Part shown: positions 47,501 to 56,939 of the stretch, piece after piece
Numbering within the stretch: position 1 is the first letter of the stretch
Layout: every line of letters starts with the position of its first letter
Assembly (NCBI RefSeq): GCF_026810505.1
Contig: NZ_CP101750.1
Coordinates: 6,517,001 to 6,581,000, forward strand
DNA length: 64,000 nt
Source: Streptomyces sp. Je 1-369
GTDB lineage: Bacteria > Actinomycetota > Actinomycetes > Streptomycetales > Streptomycetaceae
Direction: 5' to 3'
Program-made: the position numbers and the translations under genes
The notes under the pieces: generated by a model
Database searches by the model: none
What the model was told of the DNA's origin: nothing
The model's input: the letters and a program-made list of their open reading frames with translations, nothing else

Positions 47501-49581
47501 TCGCCGAGATGAACTCCCGGCACGGCATCACCTCCGTCATGGCCGACGACTCCACGCACTACCCGTTCACCTGGGTCGTGACGCCCGGCGACCGGCTCAC
47601 GGTCAAGCTGGAGCACCGCTACGGAGACACCGATTACGCCCGCCGCCTCCTCGACGACTACGTACGCGTACTCGAAGACCTGGCCCGCTCGACAGGCCCC
47701 CTCGGCGCGCTGCCCGGCCTCGGCCGCGCACCCGAGCCCGCCGAGCGCACGGACGTCGGCACGGACACCGTCGTCGACCGGTTCGACCGGGCGGCCGACC
47801 GCGACCCCGAGCGGGTCGCCCTCGTCGCGCACGGCTCGACGATGACCTTCGCCCAACTGCGGGACCGCAGCCGCGCGGTGGCCGGTGTGCTCGCCGGGCG
47901 TGGCCTCGGCCCCGAGACGACCGTGGGGCTCGCGATCCCGCGCTCCCTCGACTCGATCGTGGCGCTGTTCGCGGTGCTGCGCGTCGGCGCGGCGTACGTA
48001 CCGCTGGAGCTCGACCACCCGGACGAGCGGATCGCGGCCATCGTGGCGGACGCCCGCCCGGACGCGATCCTCACCGTGAGCGCGGTCTCGCCCCGGCTGA
48101 CCGGCGCTCTGGGCGGTACGGAGGGCCTGATCGAGCTGGACCGTCCGCTTCCTGCGGCCGAGCCGTTCGTGACGTTCGCGCCCGACGACCCGGACCGGCT
48201 GCGGCACCCCGCGTACACGATCTACACCTCAGGATCGACCGGCAAGCCCAAGGGTGTGGTGACCGAGTACGCCGGACTCACCAACATGCTGATCAACCAC
48301 CAGCGCCGGATCTTCGAACCGGTCCTCGCCGAGCACGGCCACCGGACCTTCCGGATCGCGCACACCGTGTCGTTCGCCTTCGACATGTCGTGGGAGGAGC
48401 TCCTGTGGCTCGCCGACGGACACGAAGTGCACATCTGCGACGAGGAGCTGCGCCGCGACGCGCCCGGCCTGGTCGAGTACTGCCTGGAGCACGGGATCGA
48501 CGTCATCAACGTCACCCCGACGTACGCGCAGCAGCTGGTCGCAGAGGGCCTGCTCGACCAGCCGGAGCGGCGCCCGGCGCTCGTCCTGCTCGGCGGTGAG
48601 GCCGTCACGCCGACGCTGTGGCAGCGGCTCGCCGAGACCGAGGGGACGGTCGGCTACAACCTGTACGGCCCCACCGAGTACACGATCAACACCCTTGGGG
48701 TCGGTACTTTCGAGTGCCAGGACCCGGTGGTGGGCGTGCCCATCGACAACACCGACGTGTACGTCCTCGACCCGTGGCTGCGGCCGCTGCCGGACGGCGT
48801 CCCCGGCGAGCTGTATGTGTCGGGCGTCGGCATCGCACGCGGCTACCTCGGCCAGTGCGCGCAGACCGCCCACCGCTTCGTCGCCTGCCCCTTCGGCGCC
48901 CCCGGCGAGCGCATGTACCGCACCGGAGACCTGGTGTTCCGCAGGCCCGACGGAAACCTGACGTACCTGGGCCGCACCGACCAGCAGGTCAAGATCCGCG
49001 GCCACCGCGTCGAACTGGGCGAGGTCGAGGCCGCGTTCGCCGGACACCCGGCGGTGCGGTTCGCCGCCGCGGTCGCCCAGCCGGACCCGCAGGTCGACGG
49101 CGCGTACCGGCTCGCCGCCTACCTGGTGCTCGACGGCGCCGACCTGGCCGCCGTCGCCGCCGAGGTGGGCACGGGCCTGCCGGACTTCCTGCGCCCGACG
49201 CACTTCGCCGAGGTCGACAGCATCCCGCTGACCGTGAACGGGAAGGCCGACACCAAGGCGCTGCCGGAGGCCAAGCCCCTCGGCGCGCTGACCACGGCGG
49301 GGGAGCGCGGCCCGGAGACCGAGACCGAGACCGTGGTCTGCGAGTTCTTCGCCGAAGCACTGGACCTCGACGACGACGAGGTGAGCGCGGTGAGTGACTT
49401 CGTGTCCCTCGGAGGACACTCGATGCTGGCGGTACGGCTGATCGGGCTGCTCCGCCGCGAGTACGGTCCTGTGATCACCATCCGAGACCTTTTCACCCTG
49501 CGAACCCCGGAAGCGATTGCCCGCCACCTCGATGACGACAATGCCAACGCAGACAATGCCGACGACTCCGACAAGTCCTGA
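38569..49581 (+). CDS. cchH: CchH, trimodular coelichelin nonribosomal peptide synthetase
   Basis: 3670 residues from GTG 38569, GGAAGGGA upstream. Domain order: A1 (about 150-650), T1 (GGDSIL, Ser about 684), E1 ([10 protein letters not shown] about 852), C2 (HHIIADGWS about 1335), A2 (about 1640-2140), T2 (GGDSIV about 2186), E2 ([10 protein letters not shown] about 2360), C3 ([10 protein letters not shown] about 2762), A3 (about 3070-3560), T3 (GGHSML about 3618). There is no thioesterase. A-domain pocket residues 235/236/239 read D-I-N, D-F-W and D-M-E. These fit the coelichelin assignments of formylhydroxyornithine, threonine and hydroxyornithine. E1 and E2 agree with D-configured first two residues. 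Release probably needs another protein such as CchJ. Confidence 0.95.
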   Translation: MSSMMEPSARLVLLTPTRLADVRRRAGDYSDRTIAEACAIGLSYWATGRSPEGIELTPGTLFADVLGWVDNGGTGTGTGSREVGAQGWHVPVPDGVGPDAAQLALDDLADFPDRPLGTIAPVDAKARLKTLAEWNDTDADRARPTIVEMFHEQARTRPDAVAIVDEHRSLTYREAAERSAQLAHHLLSRGLTREQVVGISLSRSADMVVGLLAVLQAGCAFVPLDPQWPAARRSVVIEDARVVLQLNSSGEYDPQEPEAVAVDLADWAFGTLPFTRTDVSVDGDSLAYVIFTSGSTGRPKGAMIRHAAISERLLWQVDEILHFGHDDASLFKAPLSFDISINEIFLPLVCGGRLVVLRTGGERDPHHLLSVIAEQRVTFTYLVSSMLDVLLEMAGDSGRLDSLRHVWCGGEVLTPELYERFRTRLAIPMYHGYGPAETTIGVSHVIYRDEAERLSTSIGRANPNTQLYVLDDELRPVPVGVGGELYAGGLLLGRGYVNAPGLTASRFVANPFASDGSRLYRTGDLARFAPDGSLDFLGRADNQIKIRGMRLEIEDVEVGLAEHPRVRHTCVVAKKNTAGGTYLVGYVIPAAGSDDLRADEVKAWAADHMVEYMVPTHIVVMAAFPLTANGKLDRNALPEPATATGAVAPPTTENERVVCAAVAAVLQLDEVGVDQDFFQLGGDSILTISLLSALREAGLYVTARQIFTHSVVGALAAVASRDDVSTVDHGDVATGAVVGSPVVQWLGETTEAVDGFVQSVVLNTPEGLTAEALDDILGAVLGRHDMLRAKLVRGDHWSFDIPEAGRTAAPVWQESDRPLDACVELATDGLDPDNGVMLRAVWRRAENQLVVVVHHVVIDGVSWRVLMEDLATAWRRFASGVPVELPPVGTSFRRWTQLLERADFDTDRAYFQQPLPGADRPVGRRALTAADTVARERVQTVSVGPEVTAALLGEIPAKFHAGVNDVLLTALAVALARWRRDLGQDQTFAHIELEGHGREGRYVADTAGFEPELSRTVGWFTTLFPVTVDPGTAPDLTAPEYLAAALKAVKEDLSRVPSNGISYGALRYLAGTVFDVPAPQVLFNYLGRFDAGASGDWQLTGATGQLGEKRDPDMRLPRALEFNAIAEPASAGGEYELVTSISWPDGMFTDQDIATLGGYFRVALAGLAALDEGGHTPSDFPLVPLTQADVDSLDGPALRDILPLTPLQEGLYFHSVFDDDSAGAYVEQQLLTLEGVVDADRLAAAATRLLTLYPNLAARFTALADGRVVSVLENGVQAPFTTVDRPGITDTELRDLAELDRRAGFDLATGPLMRYTLVRAGDDRTVLVQTVHHIIADGWSVPPMLRALLAEYHAPGTVYPVGGFPDYVHWLAGRDDDESDRVWGEELAGLPGPSLVAEGHTPSDRFADTAVEAEDDVDAAVRTAGVPLSVAVHSAWAVTLGGILHTDDVVFGSTVSGRDADVPGIGDMVGLFINTIPVRARWTGATTAGDLLAQVREHQSAVLPHQHVSLARIGRQAGAGSLFDTLVVFDVATDVDSLRIPDAELVITDIVNEGAPHYPLTLVVERALDGRPRFNLIYDGELLGETTARDILRTFTVALTGLLTRPDAVVGELAPQDPRRPARVEQATLGGLFDAAARRDPAATAVTQCALDGSTRTLAYGELADAKDELAAVLRAAGVGPGKRVAVAVPRSVEQVVALVAIVSAGGAYVPLDLAYPDERLEYILSDAAPQVVLVDREQRDRFTGLLERAGVTARVLVQGDGLPGGEALREAATHGPAREAARWHDPAYVIYTSGSTGRPKGVVVPHSSVVTLLANTRPDMGFGPHDVWVQFHSFSFDFAVWELWGALAHGSELLVPEYGLTRSPVDFHRLVRERGVTVLNQTPSAFYQFIEADRHAGEPLPALRKIIFGGEALDLGRLRGWVERHGTASPELVNMYGITETTVHVTHRVLTDADFSAAGSGDGVSPIGGPIPGLVTHLLDDRLRPVPPGRVGAIYVVGDQVSLGYLGRSGLTAGRFVANPFADDGSRMYHTGDLARRTLDGELEFVGRADDQVQLKGFRIELGEVESALRELDGVVDVAVTVAESGDHLVAHVVGRVPGDLAGLLAAKLPVHMVPSRVLPVDALPLTVNGKLDRKALVERAAHEDDDSAVADSALAALVDIFAEALPGSATVDGDTDFFMAGGDSIVAITVINRARALGLPIAPRDVFLFRTPRALAEHLGSSTPPQATAPAATGHEDGPLAPTPIILRQRELGGSLHRFVQARTLEAPEGTGFADAERAANAVVAAHPALRLRLRVEHGVWALRTEPAREVAVVRTDAADASAAADEAADRLNPETGDVVAFSWLEASRTLVVTVHHIAVDAVSWLVLLDDLSTAMRGADLAPPTTSYAEYADALTLHSASDEAIEGLPHWITTLQAPALLPDRDNGDLRETTVVLAPEASDRLTRTAPAALGVGLTELLCGALRTALTHVQATPTDLAVELERHGRIAVSEEHDYTRTVGWFTSIAPVRLTAHTDPVAAAREVAERQPDERGHVAYGQLKYLNPQTAPLLTGRPQVLFNYLGRGSESQAVHVSGGDQGSPYAVEVNAWTDDATGSLHAAFTLADGIPDTLTEHWLTALERVADASATAERTAPVTPLQRGLFFQAQMAGAAGHYVAQSWFTFDRRLDADALAEAMAHVITRHPVVGAGFTTDDDGNPVQVLKAGRRVDVRTVELAGDAEVEEFRTRDRDAGFDPADAPLIRLTVVRLPGGHDGLLLSYHLLLWDGWSREIVLRDLFDAYEAAVAGEPFDAAPATPSFEEYARALDAKDSAVSERFWAEHLAGVPGPTLLAGPAPALSQDLPPALVHQLTAEQSDLLKDAAKQHGVTLNAVLTGAFGLLLGAHTGRSDAVFGVTVSGRDGEGLSDVVGVLLNTVPTWTKARPDDTVDGYLSAVQAARVEAMEHEHLGLGEIQRASGHDTLFDNLFVLQNFLDMDAFAEMNSRHGITSVMADDSTHYPFTWVVTPGDRLTVKLEHRYGDTDYARRLLDDYVRVLEDLARSTGPLGALPGLGRAPEPAERTDVGTDTVVDRFDRAADRDPERVALVAHGSTMTFAQLRDRSRAVAGVLAGRGLGPETTVGLAIPRSLDSIVALFAVLRVGAAYVPLELDHPDERIAAIVADARPDAILTVSAVSPRLTGALGGTEGLIELDRPLPAAEPFVTFAPDDPDRLRHPAYTIYTSGSTGKPKGVVTEYAGLTNMLINHQRRIFEPVLAEHGHRTFRIAHTVSFAFDMSWEELLWLADGHEVHICDEELRRDAPGLVEYCLEHGIDVINVTPTYAQQLVAEGLLDQPERRPALVLLGGEAVTPTLWQRLAETEGTVGYNLYGPTEYTINTLGVGTFECQDPVVGVPIDNTDVYVLDPWLRPLPDGVPGELYVSGVGIARGYLGQCAQTAHRFVACPFGAPGERMYRTGDLVFRRPDGNLTYLGRTDQQVKIRGHRVELGEVEAAFAGHPAVRFAAAVAQPDPQVDGAYRLAAYLVLDGADLAAVAAEVGTGLPDFLRPTHFAEVDSIPLTVNGKADTKALPEAKPLGALTTAGERGPETETETVVCEFFAEALDLDDDEVSAVSDFVSLGGHSMLAVRLIGLLRREYGPVITIRDLFTLRTPEAIARHLDDDNANADNADDSDKS

Positions 49582-49582
49582 C

Positions 49583-51271
49583 GTGAAGCGCCCCCGCCCG
49601 CGGTCCGACATCCTCCGGACCGCACTGCGCCGCAACATCGGCGCGATGGTCCTGGGCACCGTCCTCATGGGCCTGTACCAGGCCGGCGAGACGGCGTTCC
49701 CCATCGCGCTCGGCATGATCGTCGAGCACACGATGCGGGACGACCGGACCCTCGGCGCGCTCGCGCTCTCCATCGGCGTGCTCGCCGTGATCATCACGAC
49801 CGTCTCGTTGTCGTGGCGGTTCGGGATGCGCGTCCTGCAGAAGGCCAACACGACCGAGGCGCACCGCTGGCGCGTGAAGGTCGCGGGCTGCGGGCTGCAG
49901 CCGGTGGCCAGGGACGTCGACCTCAAGTCCGGCGAGGTCCTGACCATCGCCACCGAGGACGCCGACCAGACCGCTGACATCATCGAGGTGGTGCCGCTGC
50001 TGATCAGCTCGCTGGTCGCGGTGCTCGTCGCGGCGGTGGCGCTCGGCATGGCCGACTATCGGCTCGGACTGCTCGTGATCGTGGGAACCGTCGCCATTCT
50101 GTCGATCCTCAGCGTGATGTCCAAGCGGATCGGCTCCAGTACGCGCGAACAGCAGGCCCGGGTCGCGCGGGCCGGTGCGAAGGTCGCCGACCTCATCAGC
50201 GGCCTGCGCCCGCTGCACGGCTTCGGCGGCAACCACGCGGCGTTCCGCTCCTACCGGACCGTCAGCACGGAGGCCAAGCACCAGTCGGTCACCGTCGCCA
50301 AGGTCAACGGCGTGTACGCGGGCACGGCCCAGGCCCTCAACGCGGTCCTCGCGGCCGCGGTGACCCTGACGGCGGGCTGGCTGGCGTTCGAGGGCGGCAT
50401 CACCATCGGCGAACTCGTCATGGCCGTCGGCCTGGCGCAGTTCATCATGGAACCGCTGAAGATGTTCTCGGAGATGCCCAAGTACGTGATGATCGCGCGG
50501 GCGTCGGCCGAGCGGATGGCACTGGTCCTGAACGCGCCGCCCGTGACGGACCCCGGGACCGGGCGCCCGGACCCGGGCGGGGGCCTGGAGATCGACTCCG
50601 TCCGGTACGGGTCGCTGCGCGAGCTGAAGTTCACGGTGGCGGCGGGCGAGTTCGTGGCGATCGCCGGGTACCAGCCGCGCGCGGTCGCCGATCTGGCGTC
50701 GGTCCTCGCGATGAACGTGCCGCCGGACGCGTACGAGGGAGTGGTCCGGGTCAGCGGGCAGGAGATGGCGGACCTGTCGGTCGAGGCGGTCCGCGAGCAC
50801 ATCCTGGTGAACCCCTACGACGGGGAGATCTTCGCGGGCACGCTCCGCTCGAACATCGACCCGTCGGGCACCAGCCGGACGATTTCCGAGGCCGTCGAGG
50901 CGTCCATGCTCACCGACGTGGTCGCCCTCCACCGCGAAGGCCTCGACTACGGAGTACGCGATCGGGGAGCCAACCTCTCCGGAGGACAGCGCCAGCGCCT
51001 CTCCCTGGCCCGCGCGCTGGCCGCCGACACGGAGGTCCTCGTCCTGCACAACCCGACGACGGCCGTCGACGCGGTCACCGAACAGCTCATCGCGCGGAAC
51101 GTCGCGAAGCTGCGCCGGGGCCGCACGACCGTCGTGATCACCAGCAGCCCGGCCATGCTGGACGCCGCCGACCGCGTCCTTGTCCTGGACGACGGCGTCA
51201 TCACCGCGGAGGACAGCCACCGGAACCTTCTCGCCACGGATGAGGCCTACTGTGCGGCGGTGGCGAGGTGA
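49583..51271 (+). CDS. cchI: CchI, half-ABC exporter with a degenerate ATPase domain
   Basis: 562 residues if GTG 49583 is used, one base after the cchH stop (TGAcGTG). In-frame ATGs at 49532, 49541 and 49556 inside cchH are alternatives, and none has a clear ribosome-binding site. A six-helix exporter domain spans about residues 10-310. The ATPase domain keeps a perfect signature (NLSGGQRQRLSLARAL) but the Walker A position reads AGYQPRAVADLAS without GKS/T. Walker B reads VLVLHNPTTAVD without the catalytic Glu, and the switch region VVITSSPAM lacks His. These gaps complement CchG, so the two are inferred to form a heterodimeric siderophore exporter. Confidence 0.88.
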   Translation: MKRPRPRSDILRTALRRNIGAMVLGTVLMGLYQAGETAFPIALGMIVEHTMRDDRTLGALALSIGVLAVIITTVSLSWRFGMRVLQKANTTEAHRWRVKVAGCGLQPVARDVDLKSGEVLTIATEDADQTADIIEVVPLLISSLVAVLVAAVALGMADYRLGLLVIVGTVAILSILSVMSKRIGSSTREQQARVARAGAKVADLISGLRPLHGFGGNHAAFRSYRTVSTEAKHQSVTVAKVNGVYAGTAQALNAVLAAAVTLTAGWLAFEGGITIGELVMAVGLAQFIMEPLKMFSEMPKYVMIARASAERMALVLNAPPVTDPGTGRPDPGGGLEIDSVRYGSLRELKFTVAAGEFVAIAGYQPRAVADLASVLAMNVPPDAYEGVVRVSGQEMADLSVEAVREHILVNPYDGEIFAGTLRSNIDPSGTSRTISEAVEASMLTDVVALHREGLDYGVRDRGANLSGGQRQRLSLARALAADTEVLVLHNPTTAVDAVTEQLIARNVAKLRRGRTTVVITSSPAMLDAADRVLVLDDGVITAEDSHRNLLATDEAYCAAVAR

Positions 51272-51339
51272 CGGGCTGCTTCAGGGCAACGGGCTGCTTC
51301 AGGGCACGGGTCAGGTGACGGGCTGCGTCCAGGTGTCCG

Positions 51340-52476
51340 TCAGGAGAGGGCCCAGGCGACGTCCCTGAGGAGTGCGTGCCGCCAGCCCGCCCGGTCGTGG
51401 CCGGCGGCCGCCCGCGAGACCCGTACGGTCGCACCGGCCTCCTCGACCAGCGTCTCGGTCAGCTCGCAGTGCGGGAGCATCCGCGGCTCGTGCTCGCCGA
51501 GGTCGAACGCGATGCGCAGACCGGACAGGTCGGGGCTTTCCTCGCGCAGTCGCTCGGCGATGGTGCCGCCGACCGGGCCGCCCAGCGGGTCCTGCGACGC
51601 CATGGCGTCGGGCGTCCACCAGAACGACGGCGACTGACAGGCCACGCGCGACACCAGGTCGGGGAAGTCCAGCGCCGCGTACATCGCACTGAGCCCGCCG
51701 AGGCTCTGCCCTGCGACCACCAGACGTTCCGGGTCCGCCGGTACGCCGCTCCCGGCCACCAGAGGCAGCAGTTCGTCCCGTACCGCCTCCCACAGCGCGG
51801 GGTTGCACCCGAACTCGCCCAGCCTGTCCTTGGACGGCAGGAAGACGAGCGTGACCGGCTCCATCTCGTTGGCGGCGACGGCCGCCTCGAAGGCGGTCAT
51901 GGCGGGGTGCAGGTAGAGCCAGTCGTCGCCGTCGAGCAACAGCACCAACGGGCCGCCGCCGCCCACCGCGTGGACGCGCACGGTGCGCCGTCCGCCGAGC
52001 CGTTGACTGGCCCAGCGGATCCGGGTGCCGGGCAGGGGGAGGGTGTCGTCGGCTCCGAGGGCGGGCCAGTGGGGCTGGGCGGGGGCGTCGGGGGTCGAGG
52101 CGATCGAGCGGTCGCCGCCTGCGCCGTGCGGGTTGAGCGGATCGGCGTACGCCTCGTCGCCCCCACCCTCGCCCTCTCCCACGAGGAACTGGTAGGTCAC
52201 GCGGAGCCGCGCGGGCATGCGTACTTCGGCGTACCAGCAGTCCGACTCGGCCCACCGGGCCAGCGGCACGGGTTCCGACCAGCTCTCGAAACCGATGCTC
52301 GCCCGCGACCCGCGCCACAGGAACAGGGTCCGCCAACCGCCATCGTCGGCGGGTTCGGCAGGTTCGGCAGGTATGGAGACGGGGCTGCGGGCAGCCGACC
52401 AGAAGGCTTCGGTGCCCGGTTCGCCGGACAGTCCGTACTCGGCGAAGGCGTTCCCGGTGTCGGCCGCGGGGCGCAT
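51340..52476 (-). CDS. cchJ: CchJ, siderophore esterase-like alpha/beta hydrolase (Fes/IroE type)
   Basis: 378 residues from ATG 52476, AAGGAG 6 bases upstream. The N-terminal beta-rich domain (VTYQFLVGEGE, RTLFLWRG) is like the enterochelin esterase N-domain. The hydrolase domain has the nucleophile elbow VAGQSLGGLSA, an Asp/Glu region and a C-terminal His (GHDRAGWRHALLRDV). In the coelichelin model it may release or cyclise/hydrolyse the tripeptide or help free iron. It is divergent from cchK with iron-box sequence between them. Confidence 0.88.
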   Translation of the reverse strand: MRPAADTGNAFAEYGLSGEPGTEAFWSAARSPVSIPAEPAEPADDGGWRTLFLWRGSRASIGFESWSEPVPLARWAESDCWYAEVRMPARLRVTYQFLVGEGEGGGDEAYADPLNPHGAGGDRSIASTPDAPAQPHWPALGADDTLPLPGTRIRWASQRLGGRRTVRVHAVGGGGPLVLLLDGDDWLYLHPAMTAFEAAVAANEMEPVTLVFLPSKDRLGEFGCNPALWEAVRDELLPLVAGSGVPADPERLVVAGQSLGGLSAMYAALDFPDLVSRVACQSPSFWWTPDAMASQDPLGGPVGGTIAERLREESPDLSGLRIAFDLGEHEPRMLPHCELTETLVEEAGATVRVSRAAAGHDRAGWRHALLRDVAWALS

Positions 52477-52525
52477 CAACGTCTCCTTGTGAGAGGGAAG
52501 CAAGTAAGGCTAAGCTCGCATTAAT

Positions 52526-52544
52526 TTAGGGGAGCCTAACCTAA
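52526..52544. promoter_or_regulatory. Iron box in the cchJ/cchK divergent promoter
   Basis: TTAGGGGAGCCTAACCTAA, 16/19 to the consensus, 24 bases upstream of cchK. A weaker candidate lies at 52505-52523 on the cchJ side (12/19). Confidence 0.8.
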
Positions 52545-52568
52545 TCATCCTGACGGAGGCACTGACAC

Positions 52569-52781
52569 ATGAGCACGAACCCCTTCGACGACCCCGACGG
52601 CCGTTTCCTGGTCCTGGTGAACGACGAGGGGCAGCACTCGCTCTGGCCGTCCTTCGCCGAGGTGCCCGGCGGTTGGACCACTGCCTTCGGCGAGGACTCG
52701 CGGGACGCCTGCCTGGAGTACATCGAGACCAACTGGACCGACCTGCGGCCGCGTTCCCTCGTGGCGTCGGTGGAGGGCTGA
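52569..52781 (+). CDS. cchK: CchK, MbtH-like protein
   Basis: 70 residues from ATG 52569, GGAGG upstream. It carries the family core [33 protein letters not shown] and the three conserved tryptophans, ending [12 protein letters not shown]. MbtH-like proteins bind NRPS adenylation domains and are needed for their activity or solubility, here most likely those of CchH. Confidence 0.95.
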   Translation: MSTNPFDDPDGRFLVLVNDEGQHSLWPSFAEVPGGWTTAFGEDSRDACLEYIETNWTDLRPRSLVASVEG

Positions 52782-52830
52782 CCGCACCTCTTCGGCGAGT
52801 GATGAGGCACGCTCTGGAGAGGCACCTTCG

Positions 52831-54399
52831 ATGCTCTGCAAGAGACTGACGAACGCGCGTTTCCTCACCATGGATCCGGACCACCCCGTCGCCCATGACC
52901 TGGGCATCTGGCGGGGCCGGATCGCGGGCCTCGACGCGGCCGTGACCTCCCGGCCCGCGCGCGAGGTGATCGACTTGCAGGGCGCCACCGTGCTGCCCGG
53001 CTTCATCGACGCCCACGTACATCTGGCCTGGACCGGGCTCAAGGAGAACACCTTGAGTATCGCGGGCCGTGCCCGGATCGACGACGTGCTCGCCGCCGTG
53101 GCGGCGGCCGCGGCCCGTGAGCCCTCGCCCGGCGCCTGGCTGAGCATCGCCGGATACGACCAGCGGGCCCTGGGCCGCCATCTGACCGCCGCCGAACTGG
53201 ACACGGTCAGCCAGGGCCACAAGGTCTACCTGCTGCACGAATCCGGGCACGGCTGCGTGGTCAACTCCGCCGTCCTGGACCTGCTCCCGCCCGGCACCCC
53301 GCACGAGAACGGCTTCCTCGCGGAGGGTGCGATGGGCGCCGCTCGCGCCCTGCGTCTGCCGTACTCCCAGCGCGAACTGGCCGAGGCGATCGGGCGGGCC
53401 GCGCGGACCTGTCTGGCCGAGGGCGTCACCGCCTGCGCCGAGGCGGGCATCGGCGGCACCCTCTTCGGCCACAGCCCGCTCGAGTTGGGGGCCTATCAAC
53501 TGGCTCGCGACGAGGGGCTGCTGCCGCTGCGCGTGCAGCTCATGGTGGCCGCGGAACGGCTTCGGCCGGTCGCCGCGCACGACGCGGACGGCATCCCCAG
53601 GGCCCTCGACCTGGGCCTGCGCACCGGCTTCGGCGACGACTGGCTCTCCGTGGGCGCGCTGAAGGTCTACACCGACGGCGGCATGATGGCCCGTACCGCC
53701 GCGCTCAGCGGACCGTACGAAGGACTCGACCACGCGGGCCAGTTGCAGGACGATCCGGACGCGCTCACCGACCTGATCGTCGACGGACATCTGGCGGGCT
53801 GGCAGCTCGCCGTCCACGCCATCGGCGACCGCGCGGCCGACCTTGCCCTCGATGCCCTGGAACGGGCCCAGCGCCTGCGCCCGCGGCCCACCGCCCGGCA
53901 CCGCATCGAACACGCGGGCCTGATCCGGCCCGACCAGCTCCCGCGGTTCGCCCGGCTCGGCGTCAGCGCGGTCGTCCAGCCCACCTTCCTGCACAGCTTC
54001 GGCGACGACTACGCGGCGATCATGGGGGAGGCGCGGGCACCCTGGCTCTACCGCGGCCGCGCGTTCCTGGACCACGGCATCCCGCTGGTCGGCAGCTCCG
54101 ATCGCCCCGTCACGGACGGGGCCCCGCTGCGGGCCGTCCAGTTCATGGTCGAGCGCGCGTCCGGGACGGGCCAGGTGATCGGCCCGGACGAGGGCATCAC
54201 CGTCGACGAGGCCCTGCACGCCTACACGGTGGCCGGTGCCCGCGCCTGCCACTGGGAGGACACGTTGGGCACCCTCACCCCGGGCAAGCGCGCCGACCTG
54301 GTGGTGCTCGGCGACGACCCGCGACGTGTCGACACCTCACGTATCGGCGACATCGAGGTGGTGGCGACGTACGTTGAGGGGCGCGCGACAGGGCCGTGA
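52831..54399 (+). CDS. Amidohydrolase family 3 (YtcJ-like) metal-dependent hydrolase
   Basis: 522 residues from ATG 52831. Metal-binding motifs are LPGFIDAHVHLAWTG (HxH), VHAIGDRAADLAL and RHRIEHAGLI in the barrel, and SSDRPV with the metal Asp. The N-terminal and C-terminal parts (LTPGKRADLVVLGDDP) form the composite beta domain typical of these enzymes. The substrate is unknown. It follows cchK by 49 bases, so it may be read through from the iron-regulated cchK promoter, but no role in coelichelin metabolism is known to me. Confidence 0.85.
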   Translation: MLCKRLTNARFLTMDPDHPVAHDLGIWRGRIAGLDAAVTSRPAREVIDLQGATVLPGFIDAHVHLAWTGLKENTLSIAGRARIDDVLAAVAAAAAREPSPGAWLSIAGYDQRALGRHLTAAELDTVSQGHKVYLLHESGHGCVVNSAVLDLLPPGTPHENGFLAEGAMGAARALRLPYSQRELAEAIGRAARTCLAEGVTACAEAGIGGTLFGHSPLELGAYQLARDEGLLPLRVQLMVAAERLRPVAAHDADGIPRALDLGLRTGFGDDWLSVGALKVYTDGGMMARTAALSGPYEGLDHAGQLQDDPDALTDLIVDGHLAGWQLAVHAIGDRAADLALDALERAQRLRPRPTARHRIEHAGLIRPDQLPRFARLGVSAVVQPTFLHSFGDDYAAIMGEARAPWLYRGRAFLDHGIPLVGSSDRPVTDGAPLRAVQFMVERASGTGQVIGPDEGITVDEALHAYTVAGARACHWEDTLGTLTPGKRADLVVLGDDPRRVDTSRIGDIEVVATYVEGRATGP

Positions 54400-54415
54400 G
54401 CGTTCCGGGGGCGTG

Positions 54416-56632
54416 TCAACGGCTCGTGAGGATGACGAGTCGCTGCGTCGCTCGGGTCATCGCGACGTAACGGTCGACCGCTCCCTCGATGCCCTCGCCG
54501 AACGTCTCCGGGTCGACGAGGACGACCAGGTCGAACTCGAGCCCCTTCGACAGTTCCGGGGTGAGGGACCGTACGCGTGACGGGGCCTGGCACCGCTCCC
54601 GGAACTTCTCGTGGAAGGCCTGGTCGCCGATGACGCAGGCGACGCCGTCGTTGTGCGCGTCGAGCCAGGTGCCGAGGACCGAGTCCAGTTCCGCGACCGA
54701 CCCGTGGTCGACGGGAATGCCGCTGCTGCGGATGGACGTCGGTACGTTGGCATCGGGGATCTCGGCACGGATGACCGGCTCGGCCTCCGTCATGACCTCT
54801 TCCGGAGTGCGGTAGTTGATGCTCAGGGTAGCCATCGTGACCCGGTCGATGCCGGCCCGCGCGAGCCGCTCCTCCCACGACTCGGTGAAGCCGTGCCTCG
54901 CCTGGGCGCGGTCGCCGACGATGGTGAAGCTCCGCGATGGACAGCGCAGCAGCAGCATCTGCCACTCCGCGTCGGTCAGTTCCTGCGCCTCGTCCACGAC
55001 GACGTGCGCGAACGGGCCCGCGAGCCGGTCCGGATCGTCGGTGGGCAGAGCGCTCTCGTCGATCAGTGTGTCCTGGAGGTCCTTGCCGCGCAGCATCCGC
55101 ACCGCGCCCTCGCTGTCGTCACCGGCCGAGGCGAAGTCGGCGGCCGAGAGGATCTCGTCGATGACGCCGGCCATGCGCTCGCGCTCGGCGGCGACGGCGG
55201 CATCGTGGCGCCGCTTGCGCCGCGCCGCCTCCGGATCGCCGAGCCGCTGCCGTGCGGCGTCCAGGAGCGGCAGGTCGGACACGGTCCAGGCCTGCGGGGC
55301 GTCCTTGCGCTGGAGTTTCGCGACCTCGTCCCGGTCGAGCCAGGGCGCGCACATCCGCAGGTACGCGGGGACGGTCCACAGGTCGGACACGAGGTCGGCG
55401 GCCTCGATCAGCGGCCACGCGCGGTTGAGCGTCGTGACCAGCTCCCTGTCCTGGCGGAGCGCCCGCAGGAACGTTTCGGGCGAGACGCCGGGCACGTCCT
55501 CGTCCCCTTCCTCGTCCATGCCGAGCTTGTCCATGAGGATCGTGGCCAACTCCTCCCAGATCAGCTCCCGCGCCTCGTTGTGCGGCGTTCCAGGACCCGG
55601 CGTCCGGAACGCCTCGGCCCAGTCGTCGACGGTCACCCGTACGTCGGCCCAGGGCGTGGAGACCGTGTACGCGTCCGTGGGCGGCTCCTCGTAGAACCGG
55701 ACGGCTTTCTCGATCGCCTGCACCATGTCCGCGGTCGACTTCAGCCGGGCCACGTCCGGGTCGCTCTCGGGGCCGGCCGCGGCGCCCTCGGCGACCAGGT
55801 CGCGCAGGGTGCAGGTCTGCACGCCCTCCTCGCCGAGGCTGGGCAGGACATCGGCGACGTATCCCAGGTAGGGCTCGTGCGGACCGACGAAGAGCACCCC
55901 GCCGGCGCGGCGGTTGTGACCGAGCCTGGGGTCGGAGTAGAGCAGGTACGCGGAGCGGTGCAGGGCGACGACGGTCTTGCCCGTGCCGGGACCGCCGTCG
56001 ACGACGAGCGCGCCCCGGGAGCCCGCGCGGATGATCGCGTCCTGGTCGGACTGGATGGTGCCCAGCACGTCGCGCATCCGGGCCGAACGGTTGCTGCCCA
56101 GGCTGGCGATGAAGGCGGACTGGTCGTCGAGCGCGGCGTGGTGTTCCAGGCCGTCGGCGGTGAACACCTCGTCCCAGTAGTCGCTGATCCGGCCGCCGGT
56201 CCAGCGGTACCTGCGACGGCTCGCCAGCCCCATCGGGTTGGCGTGGGTCGCCGCGAAGAACGGCTCGGCGGCAGGTGAACGCCAGTCGACGAGCAGTCGG
56301 CGGCCCTCGCTGTCGGTGAGCCCCAGACGTCCGATGTACAGGGGCTCGGGGTCGGTTTCCACGTCGACGCGTCCCAGGCAGAGGTCGAGACCGAACCGGC
56401 GCAGGGCGCGCAGACGGCTACTGATCCGGTGGATCTCCGAGTCCCGGTCCATCGCCTCCCGGCCGATGCCGCCGGGTGCCTTGCGCAGGGTGTCGAGACG
56501 GCCGGAGAGCTCGGCGACGGTCTGGTCGAGGCTCTCCGCGATCGCCGCGAAGTGCCGCTCGTCGCGAGCGATCAGTGTCGGCTCGGCCTTGGGCGAGAGG
56601 TTGGCGGGCAGGTTGAACGCGCTGCTGGGCAG
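54416..56632 (-). CDS. helR: HelR-like RNA polymerase-recycling helicase (HelD/UvrD superfamily), apparent non-canonical start
   Basis: 738 residues if translation starts at CTG 56632. Walker A is VVDGGPGTGKTVVALHR; the Walker B/DEAQ motif is VVDEAQELTDAEWQMLLLRCPSRSFTIVGD; UvrD-like motifs V-VI are at the C-terminus (GLEFDLVVLVDP, YVAMTRATQRLVILTS). HelR displaces rifamycins from RNA polymerase and gives tolerance. The first ATG is at 56452, but the same frame upstream encodes a clearly HelR-like N-terminus (SSAFNLPANLSPKAEPTL, ARDERHFAAIAESLDQ) with no ATG, GTG or TTG. GGAGA lies 5 bases before CTG 56632. A perfect rifamycin-associated element is upstream. Confidence 0.85.
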   Translation of the reverse strand: MPSSAFNLPANLSPKAEPTLIARDERHFAAIAESLDQTVAELSGRLDTLRKAPGGIGREAMDRDSEIHRISSRLRALRRFGLDLCLGRVDVETDPEPLYIGRLGLTDSEGRRLLVDWRSPAAEPFFAATHANPMGLASRRRYRWTGGRISDYWDEVFTADGLEHHAALDDQSAFIASLGSNRSARMRDVLGTIQSDQDAIIRAGSRGALVVDGGPGTGKTVVALHRSAYLLYSDPRLGHNRRAGGVLFVGPHEPYLGYVADVLPSLGEEGVQTCTLRDLVAEGAAAGPESDPDVARLKSTADMVQAIEKAVRFYEEPPTDAYTVSTPWADVRVTVDDWAEAFRTPGPGTPHNEARELIWEELATILMDKLGMDEEGDEDVPGVSPETFLRALRQDRELVTTLNRAWPLIEAADLVSDLWTVPAYLRMCAPWLDRDEVAKLQRKDAPQAWTVSDLPLLDAARQRLGDPEAARRKRRHDAAVAAERERMAGVIDEILSAADFASAGDDSEGAVRMLRGKDLQDTLIDESALPTDDPDRLAGPFAHVVVDEAQELTDAEWQMLLLRCPSRSFTIVGDRAQARHGFTESWEERLARAGIDRVTMATLSINYRTPEEVMTEAEPVIRAEIPDANVPTSIRSSGIPVDHGSVAELDSVLGTWLDAHNDGVACVIGDQAFHEKFRERCQAPSRVRSLTPELSKGLEFDLVVLVDPETFGEGIEGAVDRYVAMTRATQRLVILTSR

Positions 56633-56688
56633 GAGGGTCTCCGATGTCCGCGAAGCTGGTGTAGGCCAGTGATTTTGCGGGACGGAGG

Positions 56689-56707
56689 GGGCCTTGCCGC
56701 AAGCCCC
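56689..56707 (-). promoter_or_regulatory. Rifamycin-associated element (RAE) upstream of helR
   Basis: On the minus strand the 19 bases read GGGGCTTGCGGCAAGGCCC, identical to the RAE I recall from actinomycete rifamycin-inactivation genes. TTATAG, a -10-like hexamer, lies just before it on the minus strand, so the element covers the transcription start region. Confidence 0.85.
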
Positions 56708-56920
56708 CCTGTGGGCTATAACTTGAGAGTGGCAAGAGGTGGGTTTCCCCTCTTGCCTTTGCTGTGTCCGGACCGGCTGTCCGGCCGCCCTTCTCTATCT
56801 GGCCCCTTCCTCAGCTCTCTCTGGTGGCTTTCCCTCTGTCGCTCCTTCTGCGCCGCTCCTTCTGTGCTCCTTCTCTGTGTTGCTTCTCCGTGGCTGTTCT
56901 GCGTCAACTGGACTCGAAAC

Positions 56921-56939
56921 TTAGGTAAGGCTAGCCTTA
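56921..56939. promoter_or_regulatory. Iron box upstream of the ArgA-like GNAT gene
   Basis: TTAGGTAAGGCTAGCCTTA, 16/19 to the consensus, with a perfect 14-bp palindrome TAAGGCTAGCCTTA at its centre; 51 bases before the start. Confidence 0.85.

Noticed and set aside
42748..48207. A 1819-codon open frame on the minus strand, antisense to cchH
   Set aside because: The + strand encodes clear NRPS domains in the same interval. Long antisense frames are expected in high-GC genes with third-position GC bias, and the antisense product is low-complexity Arg/Gly/Val-rich.
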